Shown here: positions 1 to 6,381 of the stretch, piece by piece
Position numbering within the stretch: position 1 is the first letter of the stretch
Layout of the letters: each line of letters starts with the position of its first letter
Origin: Myxococcota bacterium
GTDB lineage: Bacteria > Myxococcota_A > Polyangia > HGW-17
Assembly (NCBI GenBank): GCA_018821745.1
Contig: JAHJLU010000332.1
Location: 1-6,528 of the forward strand
DNA length: 6,528 bases
Direction: 5' to 3'
Position numbers and translations under genes: made by a program
Notes under the pieces: generated by a model
The model's database searches: none
The model's input: the letters and a program-made list of their open reading frames with translations, nothing else
Told to the model about the DNA's origin: nothing

Positions 1-63
1 CCGGGGGACCAGTGAATTATCCGGTGGTCTGATCTCCACCCTGTCCGTCAGTTGGATAATAGG

Positions 64-91
64 TTGACAGAGCCCCACAAAACGTGACAAT
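64..91 (+). promoter_or_regulatory. Candidate sigma-70 promoter for the ABC/pyrF/rlmB operon
   Basis: An exact -35 hexamer TTGACA lies at 64-69. After a 16-nt spacer, GACAAT (86-91) matches 4 of 6 positions of TATAAT, including the important second A and final T. Transcription would start near 98, leaving a leader of about 70 nt before the ATG at 166. This is the only convincing hexamer pair upstream of the first gene. The -10 is imperfect and both elements sit inside a direct repeat, so a regulator could cover them. The promoter is inferred from sequence only. Confidence 0.4.
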
Positions 92-106
92 AGCCCCACA
101 AGGACG
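65..106. repeat. Two-copy imperfect tandem repeat over the operon promoter
   Basis: Two abutting units occupy 65-84 and 85-106. Both begin tgaca, both contain the exact 10-mer agccccacaa (71-80 and 92-101), and both end acg. The 10-mers are 21 nt apart, close to two DNA helical turns. The repeat overlaps the candidate -35 and -10 elements. Such an arrangement is typical of a binding site for a dimeric or cooperatively binding regulator, but I do not recognise the factor. A chance duplication cannot be excluded. Confidence 0.55.
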
Positions 107-165
107 TGGAAAGTCACGGTGTTTATGGTTGTCACTCCGATGTTTCCTGCGCCTCCAACGGTTAA

Positions 166-963
166 ATGAAAATGCCCCCGAAATCTCCGGAATCGAAAGA
201 AAAAAACCGCAAGAAAGAACAGACCACCGTGCCGGTCACGGTGGCCAATGTGCGGTGCGCCTTTGGCAAAAAGCAGGTGTTGCATGACATCAGTTTTTCA
301 TTGAAGCGGGGTGAAATCGTCTGTCTGCTTGGTCTGAACGGGGCTGGAAAGACAACGACCATGAGAATTCTGTCGGGGCTTTTGGTCCCCGGCCACGGGA
401 AGGTCAGGGTCCTGGGCTTCGACCCGGCCGAGTCCCCTTCTTCGGTGCGTAAAGTCCTCGGGGTCCTCCCGGAGGAAAATATTCTCAACAATGAGCTGAC
501 GGTATACGAGCATCTTCGGTTTGCCGGAAAGCTCGCCGGGTACAAAAAAGATCTCGACGCCCGGATCCATGAACTCGCCGCGGTGTTTGCCCTTGAGGAT
601 GTTCTCCACAGCCTGGCCGGGATCCTCTCCAAGGGATACCGGCAGCGAGCCAGTCTGGCCATTGCCCTCCTCACGGATCCCCCCGTTGTGATCCTCGATG
701 AACCATCTTCCGGGCTTGATCCAGAGCAGCAGAGCGCTTTTCACGACCTTTTGCGCTCCATCTCGGCGGACAAGACCCTGCTCCTCTCCACCCACCTGCT
801 CCCCGACGTGAAGGCACTGGCCGACAGGGTGCTGGTGATAGCCGGCGGGCACCTCATTTATGATGGTCCCCACCCGGGGGATGATTTGCTCAGGAAGGCA
901 TTGCTGGGCGAGTCCATCAACACCGAAGCTGCTCCACTGGAGGACAATCATGAGTCGGTCTGA
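166..963 (+). CDS. ABC transporter ATP-binding protein, ABC-2/GldA type
   Basis: This is the cytoplasmic ATPase that powers the membrane protein encoded next. It has 265 residues with one complete nucleotide-binding domain: Walker A GLNGAGKT (56-63), a Q-loop region reading LPEEN (101-105) with Glu where many ABC proteins have Gln, signature LSKGYRQR (154-161), Walker B VVILDEP (174-180) with catalytic Glu179, D-loop SGLD (182-185) and switch His210. The LPEE and SKGYRQR variants are usual in the GldA/CcmA-like branch that pairs with ABC-2 permeases. The ATG at 166 directly follows an in-frame TAA (163-165), so it is the most upstream start possible, but no good ribosome site precedes it. ATG 172 or GTG 229 are alternatives. 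The first ~21 residues are Lys/Glu-rich and lie before the conserved domain, which starts near residue 24. The gene overlaps the permease gene by 14 nt. The family call is firm; the substrate is unknown. Confidence 0.93.
   Translation: MKMPPKSPESKEKNRKKEQTTVPVTVANVRCAFGKKQVLHDISFSLKRGEIVCLLGLNGAGKTTTMRILSGLLVPGHGKVRVLGFDPAESPSSVRKVLGVLPEENILNNELTVYEHLRFAGKLAGYKKDLDARIHELAAVFALEDVLHSLAGILSKGYRQRASLAIALLTDPPVVILDEPSSGLDPEQQSAFHDLLRSISADKTLLLSTHLLPDVKALADRVLVIAGGHLIYDGPHPGDDLLRKALLGESINTEAAPLEDNHESV
939..944 (+). promoter_or_regulatory. Ribosome binding site fixing the permease start at 950
   Basis: GGAGGA lies inside the 3' end of the ATPase gene, with GGAGG ending 6 nt before ATG 950. The frame stays open upstream to an ATG at 860, but those 30 extra residues are not permease-like and would overlap the ATPase gene by about 100 nt. 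The strong Shine-Dalgarno sequence therefore supports 950 as the start. Confidence 0.8.
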
Positions 964-3181
964 TGCTCCGGCCGTTTTCTCGGTGCTTCGTGTCTTGACC
1001 CTGCTGGGGAGGGATCTGCGGCTCTCCTTCGCTTCTCCGCTTATTTACGTCGTGGTGATGGCCTACCTGATCCTGGGCGGGGCTCTTGGGTTCAACGCTA
1101 TTTTGGACCTTGGATATGTCACCTTCAGCCCCTATTTTCAGATCGCCCCCTATCTGATGCTGCTTATCGCGGTGGTTATTTCTTCCGGACAACTGAACAG
1201 GAAGCGGGACTCTCTGGATCTGGCAGTGCTCTCCCCCGTCTCTGTCCCCGAGATACTCACCGCGAGGTTCATCTCGGGGCTCATCATTCTGCTCATTCCG
1301 CTTGCGCTCTCCTGGTCCCTCCCGCTGGCCATTACCCTGGCAGGGTGGGGTCACCCGGACTACGGGGCATTTTTTGCCGGGACCCTTGGTCTTGCCCTCC
1401 TGGGGAGTGGATTTCTTGCCCTGGGTCTTTGTGTAGGCGCTTTCTTCAAGAGTCAGACGGTCTCCTTCCTTGTCGCGGTGCTCATCGCCTTTGTGTTGTG
1501 GGTCCCCAACCAGTTGGTCCCCTTCTTTGGCCCACAGGGGAAGGAAATTCTCCTGCAAATTTCTTTTTTGTATCACACTGAGTGGTTTGCCCAGGGGCTT
1601 GTCAGAGGGGCCGATGTGGCCTATTTCCTTGCCCTGGGTCTTTTTTGTCTGGCCCTGGCGGGTTTTGGGCTTATTTCTCAGCGATATGTCCGTCTGCCTC
1701 CTTTTCGCCGATACCTGCATGTTGTGATCATTGCTTCCCTCGCGCTTTTTATTGCGCTGTTCTTTTTAAAGTTTCCCTTCCGGGTGGATCTTACTTCCGA
1801 GGGACTGTTCACACTGGACAAGGACAGCAAAAAATATGTTCGTACTCTCAAAAGGGATGTGAAGATCCTCTTTTTCTGTGACAGCGGCCTTCCTCTGAAG
1901 TTGAGGCCCTATAAGAAAGAGGTCCTTGTCCTGCTTGAACAGTACCGGACCGTGAGCTCGAAGATCGGCGTCAGCCTCATCGACCCCTCCGCCGACAAGA
2001 CAGGGGCGGCCCTGGCAAAAACGTACGGCATTGTCCCCGTGGAGATGCGGAGCCACTCGGGAACCACCAGCAAGGTCAGCCGGATACATTTTGGTATTGC
2101 GCTGGTGAAGGGGGAAAAGGTGGAGATTATTCCTGAGGCGCTGCAGGCAATCCGGGGTCGGACCCTGGAATACGAAATAACTTATCGTATCAAGCGGTTG
2201 TCTGAAAAGCAGCAGACCATTTATTTCTCCACGGGCCACCATGAACAGGAGGATCCGCTCTCCCCCAAGGGTAATCAGGGGTTCTCCGAGTTGTTCAAAA
2301 AACTCAAGGAGTTCAATTTCGCCACGCATAACCCTGACAAGGGGCCCATCCCCGATGACGCGGCGATTTTTGTGGTGGCAGGACCCAAGCGGGGTTTCAC
2401 TCAAGAGGGGATCGCCCGTCTGGATAATTACCTCAAAAAGCGAGGCCCCATGCTTCTCCTGCTGGACTCCATGAAGTTCAAGTGGAAGCAGTTTGTCAAA
2501 GGAGTTCCCATGCACTGGGTGTCCAACGACATTGGTCTGAATCCATGGCTCTCCACACTGGGCTTCACCCAGAATTTCGACATGGTGCTCTCCACTCGTG
2601 CTCCCAGGGTCCCCATGGGGAACGGGAAAGTGCAGACCTACGCGTTGATTCCCATGATCTCCGTAAACCGCAAGATGGACATTTTCCCCTTTACTCTGGG
2701 GAGTCTGTCCCCGGTCAACCCCCTCCCACAGGGTGTCACCCTGGTGAAAACAATCACCTCCGACCCCACCTCCTGGCGCCACCGCGATGTGTTTGAAGAA
2801 AATCTTGACTGGCCGAGGACCTCCGAGAAAGGGCCCTTTGATGTGGGATACCTTATCAGAGGCGACGGGAACGGCGGACGCTTTAAACTCTTTGCCTTTG
2901 CAGACTCTGATTTTCTCCGTGATCGACTCATGAGAGGATCTTCGACCAACAGCATCTTTGCCCGGCACTTGTTCAACATGCTGCTGGGAGACTCAAGCCT
3001 GGGACACCTGCGATTCAAGGGCAGGGGTGTCGAGTGGCTAAAAATTTCCGGCTCTGCCTCAAGACGGATGGTTCAGGTTGTTGCCGTTGCGCTGCCAGCG
3101 CTGCTCATCTTTTTTGTAGGACTGATGTATAACCTGCTCCGCCGGATGAAGAGGAAAGCCTCAACGGCGGGAGGGAGTTGA
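950..3181 (+). CDS. Fused ABC-2 permease and GldG-like auxiliary protein (GldF-GldG fusion)
   Basis: This 743-residue inner-membrane protein partners the ATPase upstream. Residues 1-245 form an ABC-2 permease with six likely transmembrane segments (about 31-50, 63-79, 107-131, 139-165, 171-190, 222-243). It includes the cytoplasmic stretch QLNRKRDSLDLAVLSPVS (81-98), of the kind seen in GldF proteins. A seventh segment (257-275) leads into a large domain of the GldG/ABC_transp_aux type: RVDLTSEGLFTLDKDSKKYV (278-297) fits the family's R-DLT---(F/Y)TLS entry motif, LEYEITYRIKRL (406-417) precedes the FSTGHHEQ (426-433) version of the TGHGE motif, and FADSDFLRD (650-658) matches the late DSDF motif. 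A final segment at 707-728 and a basic tail close the protein, so the domain is anchored at both ends, presumably facing the periplasm. GldF and GldG are separate proteins in Bacteroidetes. The gene starts within the ATPase gene and ends 1 nt before the DUF4340 gene. The transported substrate is unknown. Confidence 0.9.
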   Translation: MSRSDAPAVFSVLRVLTLLGRDLRLSFASPLIYVVVMAYLILGGALGFNAILDLGYVTFSPYFQIAPYLMLLIAVVISSGQLNRKRDSLDLAVLSPVSVPEILTARFISGLIILLIPLALSWSLPLAITLAGWGHPDYGAFFAGTLGLALLGSGFLALGLCVGAFFKSQTVSFLVAVLIAFVLWVPNQLVPFFGPQGKEILLQISFLYHTEWFAQGLVRGADVAYFLALGLFCLALAGFGLISQRYVRLPPFRRYLHVVIIASLALFIALFFLKFPFRVDLTSEGLFTLDKDSKKYVRTLKRDVKILFFCDSGLPLKLRPYKKEVLVLLEQYRTVSSKIGVSLIDPSADKTGAALAKTYGIVPVEMRSHSGTTSKVSRIHFGIALVKGEKVEIIPEALQAIRGRTLEYEITYRIKRLSEKQQTIYFSTGHHEQEDPLSPKGNQGFSELFKKLKEFNFATHNPDKGPIPDDAAIFVVAGPKRGFTQEGIARLDNYLKKRGPMLLLLDSMKFKWKQFVKGVPMHWVSNDIGLNPWLSTLGFTQNFDMVLSTRAPRVPMGNGKVQTYALIPMISVNRKMDIFPFTLGSLSPVNPLPQGVTLVKTITSDPTSWRHRDVFEENLDWPRTSEKGPFDVGYLIRGDGNGGRFKLFAFADSDFLRDRLMRGSSTNSIFARHLFNMLLGDSSLGHLRFKGRGVEWLKISGSASRRMVQVVAVALPALLIFFVGLMYNLLRRMKRKASTAGGS

Positions 3182-3182
3182 A

Positions 3183-4667
3183 ATGAAAACCCGGTACAAA
3201 AGACTTGTTGCCCCTCTGGTCCTCCTGATAATCTTGGTCCTTGGGATCTGGTTACTGTGGCCCAGGAATGTGGCCCCTCCCACGCTGGTTCAGAACACAG
3301 CAGGCGGGAAAAAGCAGGAACCTCCTGTGACTGCGGGGATGCTGGCCCTCACCGATGAAATGATCATCAAAAATCGATTTGGTCAGTTTCATCTGACAAG
3401 GAAGGGAGATCACTGGTTCATCTCCTCCCCGGTGAAGTCGCGGGCCAATGACGGGCTGGTGGCAAAAATTTTTCAGCGGTTGGGCGGTCTGAAGTTTGGA
3501 CAGATAGTGACCTCGGATCCCGCGACGTTCAAGGAACATCTCCTCACGGAAAAACGTGCGGCGTCCATTCATTTCAAGTCAAAGGGGGTCTCCCAGGTGG
3601 AGCTCCTGGTGGGTCGATCCCGAAAGTTTACTCTGCTCAGGGCCGCCGGTAGCAATGAAGTCTGGAACATGAAGGGGGCTTTTCGGCAGATTATCGTCAG
3701 GGATTCCAGGGATTGGGTAGAGCCCGGCGTGGCTCCCTTCAAACTCAAAGAAGTAAAAAGCGTGACCTATTTGGGCCCCCACGGCGAGAAGCTGTTCAGT
3801 TTCACCAAAAACAAGCAATCGGTCTATGAAGTGACCTACGGGAAGGTCCCCAAAGACTTTTATCCCAGAAACGTTACGGCCTCCGTGGCCAAGCTTCTCC
3901 GCGCCAGGTTGAGAAAAATCAATGATGACAGGGGGCACAGGGAGTCCTATTTCACTCACTCCCCCGGAGCCATGGAGATTATCCTGGAAAACGGGAAGAA
4001 ACACCTTTTTCGAGTCGGCAACCGGGAAGGGAAACTTGTCCCTCTCTCCAGCTCCCTGGTGGAGTGGATTCCCCTCGTCTATTATCACTCCATTCATGGA
4101 ATGCTCCTGACCAGCATCTTCGATCTGGTCTCTCCCAGCGTAATCGCTCTTGATTCTTCGCAAGTCACCGCCATAGACGGGCTCTGTCAGGGATTCTCCT
4201 TTGGCATGGAGCGCAAGGGAGCACAGGGATTCTCTCCAAAAAAGGAGTCCATGGAGTTCGTACCGGCCCTCTCCCGCACGGTCAAATTTCTTGAGATGGT
4301 AAAAAAGGGGTATCTCAGGGCTGAGAAGGTTATGGCGCGTCTGCCCGTGGAGAAAACAGGCATCACTCCCAAGAGTGATTTTATCACCCTCACCCACAAG
4401 GACAAAAAAGTGACGGTTCGCTTTGGAAACGTTACGGACAGTCCCGAGGGAGGCAAAGTGTGGCGCTACGTGGAGACCAGCGAGAAGCCTGATTACACGT
4501 TTATCGTGCGGGGAGAGCGCTGTCTCGAAATTTGCCGCAACAAGGTCAACTGGCAGATGGCGGCCACCGACATGGAAGATCTTCCCCATCGCAGTATGAA
4601 AAAAGCCAGGAAACCTCTGGCCAAAAAACCGGACCCCCCCAAGGGCTCCATGGAGAAGCCAAAATGA
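3183..4667 (+). CDS. Membrane-anchored DUF4340 domain protein
   Basis: This 494-residue protein has a short basic start (KTRYKR), one N-terminal transmembrane segment at about 8-26 with no clear cleavage site, and then a large, presumably periplasmic, hydrophilic region. Residues about 55-160 match the DUF4340 pattern: a strand-rich start, GDHWFISSP (75-83), KSRANDGLVAKIFQRLGGLK (85-104), and VTSDPATFKEHL (109-120). DWVEPGVAPFKLKEVKSVTY (177-196) resembles the link to a second repeat-like half of such proteins. The C-terminal ~23 residues are rich in Lys and Pro. DUF4340 genes commonly follow gldA/gldF/gldG-like genes, which fits this position 1 nt behind the fusion gene. The protein probably interacts with the GldG-like domain, but its biochemical role is unknown. 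A GGGAGGGAG stretch (3169-3177) serves as ribosome site for ATG 3183. The stop overlaps the pyrF start (ATGA). Confidence 0.85.
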   Translation: MKTRYKRLVAPLVLLIILVLGIWLLWPRNVAPPTLVQNTAGGKKQEPPVTAGMLALTDEMIIKNRFGQFHLTRKGDHWFISSPVKSRANDGLVAKIFQRLGGLKFGQIVTSDPATFKEHLLTEKRAASIHFKSKGVSQVELLVGRSRKFTLLRAAGSNEVWNMKGAFRQIIVRDSRDWVEPGVAPFKLKEVKSVTYLGPHGEKLFSFTKNKQSVYEVTYGKVPKDFYPRNVTASVAKLLRARLRKINDDRGHRESYFTHSPGAMEIILENGKKHLFRVGNREGKLVPLSSSLVEWIPLVYYHSIHGMLLTSIFDLVSPSVIALDSSQVTAIDGLCQGFSFGMERKGAQGFSPKKESMEFVPALSRTVKFLEMVKKGYLRAEKVMARLPVEKTGITPKSDFITLTHKDKKVTVRFGNVTDSPEGGKVWRYVETSEKPDYTFIVRGERCLEICRNKVNWQMAATDMEDLPHRSMKKARKPLAKKPDPPKGSMEKPK

Positions 4668-5401
4668 ACCGTGACCCCGGGGAAATAGCAGCCAGGAAAC
4701 GGCTGATTCTCGCCCTCGATATGCCCGGCGCAAAAGAGGCGCTGGAGCTGGCCGAGACCGTTAAGGATGTGGTCGGTTGTTTTAAGGTGGGACTCCAGCT
4801 GTTTCTTCGTGAAGGACCATCCATCGTTGAGCGCGTGGCCCGCCTTGGTGTTCCCGTGTTTCTGGATCTCAAACTCCACGACATTCCGGCCACGGTGGCG
4901 AAAGCAGTGATCAGCCTCAAGGGGCTGCCCATCTCCTTCCTCACCATCCACACCGCGGGAGGAATAGAGATGATGGAGGCCGCTGCCGATGCCGCATCGA
5001 GTCTTGATTCTTCACTCGCGCTCCTGGGTGTCACACTCCTGACCTCCCTGTCCGAGAGCGATTTCCCCCAGGTTGGGCTCATGGGGAGCTCTCAGGAGTT
5101 GGTGCTCAGACGTGCCATGCTCGCCCGGGAGGCAGGTCTTGCAGGTGTGGTCGCCAGCGCCAGGGAGGTGTCCCGGTTGCGCCAGGCCGTGGGTGAGGGG
5201 TTTTACCTGGTCATTCCAGGGATACGTCCCGCGGGTGCAGGCAATGACGACCAAAAACGGATCGCAACACCCCAGAGTGCCATCGCCCTTGGGGCGACCC
5301 ACCTGGTGGTCGGGCGACCCATCAGCGCCAGCGCGGATCCGGGCCAAAGTGCGCGGGCGATCCTCTCCATGATAGAGGAAGCCCAAAGGGAGCCAATATG
5401 A
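4664..5401 (+). CDS. pyrF: Orotidine-5'-phosphate decarboxylase
   Basis: PyrF decarboxylates orotidine monophosphate to UMP, the last step of de novo pyrimidine synthesis, in the cytoplasm. The 245-residue length is normal for the short bacterial type. The TIM-barrel signatures are intact: LALD (16-19), FKVG with Lys41, DLKLHDIP (68-75) giving the catalytic Asp68, Lys70 and Asp73, LTS (126-128), PGIRP (185-189), DDQKR (195-199) and VVGRPI (215-220) with the phosphate-binding Arg218. ATG 4664 overlaps the DUF4340 stop as ATGA and has GGAG at 4652-4655 with 8-nt spacing. The frame is open further upstream to 4532, but that part encodes an unrelated Gln/Ser/Gly-rich sequence inside the previous gene and is rejected. 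Translation is probably coupled to the upstream gene. The enzyme has no known functional link to the transporter, so its place here likely reflects shared transcription. Confidence 0.97.
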   Translation: MNRDPGEIAARKRLILALDMPGAKEALELAETVKDVVGCFKVGLQLFLREGPSIVERVARLGVPVFLDLKLHDIPATVAKAVISLKGLPISFLTIHTAGGIEMMEAAADAASSLDSSLALLGVTLLTSLSESDFPQVGLMGSSQELVLRRAMLAREAGLAGVVASAREVSRLRQAVGEGFYLVIPGIRPAGAGNDDQKRIATPQSAIALGATHLVVGRPISASADPGQSARAILSMIEEAQREPI

Positions 5402-6153
5402 ACAAGGGCCAACATCAAACTGGAACAGGGAGCGGGGAGCGTGTGATCTGCGGCCTCAATGCGGTAGCTGAATACCTGGAGAAGGGTGAAGTCACACGAA
5501 TTTACACCTCGGTCCAGCTTGCCCATCCGGTGATAAGAGAAGCCAAGGGGCGGGGAATCCCACTCTCCAATCTCAAAAAGAGCGAACTGGATCTTTACGC
5601 CGGCGGGGAGAACCATCAGGGTATTGTCGCCTTTGTCCGAGGATTTCCCTATGTGGATTTCCCGGATCTTTTTCCCCTGCTTGAATCAATGGAGGCTCCG
5701 TTGATTCTTCTTTTGGACCGCTTGCAGGACCCCCACAACCTGGGGGCGATTGCCCGGAGCGCCTATCTGCTTGGGGCTACGGCCATTTGTATTCCCTACA
5801 AGGGTTCCGCGAGCGTGACTCAGGGCGCGGTCAAGAGCAGCTCGGGCGCCACAGGTCATATCCCCATCGCGCGGGTTATTAACATGGGAAGGGCACTGGA
5901 TGAGTTGAAGGATCGTGGATTTCGCATCGCCGGTCTGCTCATGGATGGGCCCCATGTTTTGAGCCAGTCGGACCTCACGGGCCCCCTGGCGATTGTGGTG
6001 GGATCCGAAGACAAGGGGATCCGACCCACCCTGGAAGATCGCCTGGATCTGCGCCTGAGTATTCCCATGGCTGGAGCCCATATCGGCTCGTTTAATGCTT
6101 CTGTTGCTGCGTCTATTGTGCTGTATGAGGTCAGTCGTCAACGCCGCCCCTGA
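5398..6153 (+). CDS. rlmB: 23S rRNA (guanosine-2'-O-)-methyltransferase, TrmH/SpoU family, RlmB type
   Basis: This SPOUT enzyme transfers a methyl group from S-adenosylmethionine to a ribose 2'-OH. RlmB of E. coli acts on 23S rRNA G2251. The protein has 251 residues. An N-terminal L30e-like RNA-binding domain covers about 15-85, from VICGLNAVAEYL to the conserved HQGIVAFV (73-80). The knotted SpoU domain covers about 100-246 and holds motif 1 LDRLQDPHNLGAIARSA (106-122, with Asn114 and Arg120), motif 2 IVVGSEDKGIRP (199-210, with Glu204) and motif 3 IPMAGAHIGSFNASVAASI (222-240). Motif 3 has SFNAS where SLNVS is usual, a mild change that keeps the key Asn. The N-terminal domain favours RlmB over the tRNA enzyme TrmH, though the exact substrate cannot be proven from sequence. 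ATG 5398 overlaps the pyrF stop (ATGA) and has GGGAG at 5388-5392. It is the last gene of the operon. Confidence 0.93.
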   Translation: MNKGQHQTGTGSGERVICGLNAVAEYLEKGEVTRIYTSVQLAHPVIREAKGRGIPLSNLKKSELDLYAGGENHQGIVAFVRGFPYVDFPDLFPLLESMEAPLILLLDRLQDPHNLGAIARSAYLLGATAICIPYKGSASVTQGAVKSSSGATGHIPIARVINMGRALDELKDRGFRIAGLLMDGPHVLSQSDLTGPLAIVVGSEDKGIRPTLEDRLDLRLSIPMAGAHIGSFNASVAASIVLYEVSRQRRP

Positions 6154-6170
6154 AACCGGGGGAGCCAGGA

Positions 6171-6186
6171 AGGACTCGACTGTCCT
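6171..6186 (+). terminator. Weak terminator-like hairpin after rlmB
   Basis: AGGAC (6171-6175) and GTCCT (6182-6186) can pair around a 6-nt loop, 17 nt past the rlmB stop, followed by CTTTC. The 5-bp stem and the short, interrupted T run make it a poor intrinsic terminator. The operon may end by another mechanism or read through into the intergenic region. Confidence 0.25.
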
Positions 6187-6188
6187 CT

Positions 6189-6206
6189 TTCACAAGGATG
6201 TGTGAA
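6189..6206. repeat. Inverted repeat TTCACA-N6-TGTGAA
   Basis: TTCACA (6189-6194) and TGTGAA (6201-6206) form a perfect 6-bp dyad around AGGATG. Its size and symmetry suit a dimeric DNA-binding protein. The half-sites are those of CRP (TGTGA/TCACA) but in the opposite order, so it is not a standard CRP site. Its centre lies about 195 nt upstream of the predicted sigma-54 start, within the range used by enhancer-binding proteins. Confidence 0.4.
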
Positions 6207-6307
6207 CTATCGTATACAGGACTGAAAGACAAAGGGGATCCTTGGTTTACAAATCGTTGGGAAAACAGGGATTGGAAATACGAAAGGCTGGATCTGTCCT
6301 GCTAAAG

Positions 6308-6316
6308 TGCTATAAT
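6308..6316 (+). promoter_or_regulatory. Extended -10 (sigma-70) promoter element
   Basis: TGC followed by TATAAT (6311-6316) is an exact match to the extended -10 pattern TGnTATAAT. No good -35 is present at the right distance (CTGGAT at 6288-6293 matches poorly), but extended -10 promoters can work without one. Transcription would start near 6323, giving a leader of about 150 nt for the gene at 6472. The region is A+T-rich, so a chance match is possible. Confidence 0.45.
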
Positions 6317-6345
6317 TTTATGTGCTTTTCTTTTATTTAACCAAA

Positions 6346-6362
6346 AAGTGTATTTTTCACTT
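6346..6362. repeat. Inverted repeat AAGTG-N7-CACTT
   Basis: AAGTG (6346-6350) and CACTT (6358-6362) flank a TATTTTT centre just upstream of the sigma-54-type promoter. It could be a regulator site or a minor hairpin. With 5-bp arms in an A+T-rich stretch, the support is limited. Confidence 0.3.
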
Positions 6363-6366
6363 CAGG

Positions 6367-6381
6367 TGGTACACTCTTTGC
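6367..6381 (+). promoter_or_regulatory. Sigma-54 (RpoN) -24/-12 promoter
   Basis: TGGTACACTCTTTGC matches the RpoN consensus TGGCACG-N4-TTGC at 9 of 11 defined positions. The invariant GG (6368-6369) and GC (6380-6381) are separated by exactly 10 nt, as this class requires. Transcription would start near 6393, giving a leader of about 80 nt before ATG 6472. RpoN promoters need an activating AAA+ enhancer-binding protein, so the downstream gene would be switched on by a specific signal. The correct spacing and the TTGC block make this a strong sequence-level prediction. Confidence 0.65.

Noticed and set aside
7..29. gacca/tggtc dyad near the window start
   Set aside because: A 5-bp stem with a 13-nt loop and no T run is within chance. 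It could be the tail of an unseen upstream terminator, but the sequence does not support that.
2..67. Open frame from the window start ending at TGA 65-67, possible tail of an upstream gene
   Set aside because: Only 21 codons are visible with no recognisable motif, so it cannot be told from a chance frame.
84..287. 67-codon open frame on the plus strand overlapping the ATPase start
   Set aside because: It runs out of frame through the ATPase N-terminus, resembles nothing, and overlaps the candidate -10 region. The ATPase frame is the supported one.
860..949. 30-residue N-terminal extension of the permease
   Set aside because: It overlaps the ATPase gene, is not permease-like, and a strong GGAGG site points to ATG 950 instead.
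1766..2968. 400-codon open frame on the minus strand
   Set aside because: It lies wholly inside the GldF-GldG fusion gene, whose domains and motifs are clear. The antisense translation is low-complexity in character, without recognisable domains, and is a by-product of the G+C-rich codon usage.
4532..4663. 44-residue N-terminal extension of PyrF
   Set aside because: It lies inside the DUF4340 gene, is unrelated to PyrF, and the family length and ribosome site fit ATG 4664.
3579..4733. 384-codon open frame on the minus strand
   Set aside because: It is antisense to the DUF4340 gene and the start of pyrF, has no recognisable motif, and has no intergenic space or own promoter.
6147..6161. CCCC/GGGG pairing across the rlmB stop codon
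   Set aside because: It is only 4 bp, overlaps the coding end and is not followed by a T run.
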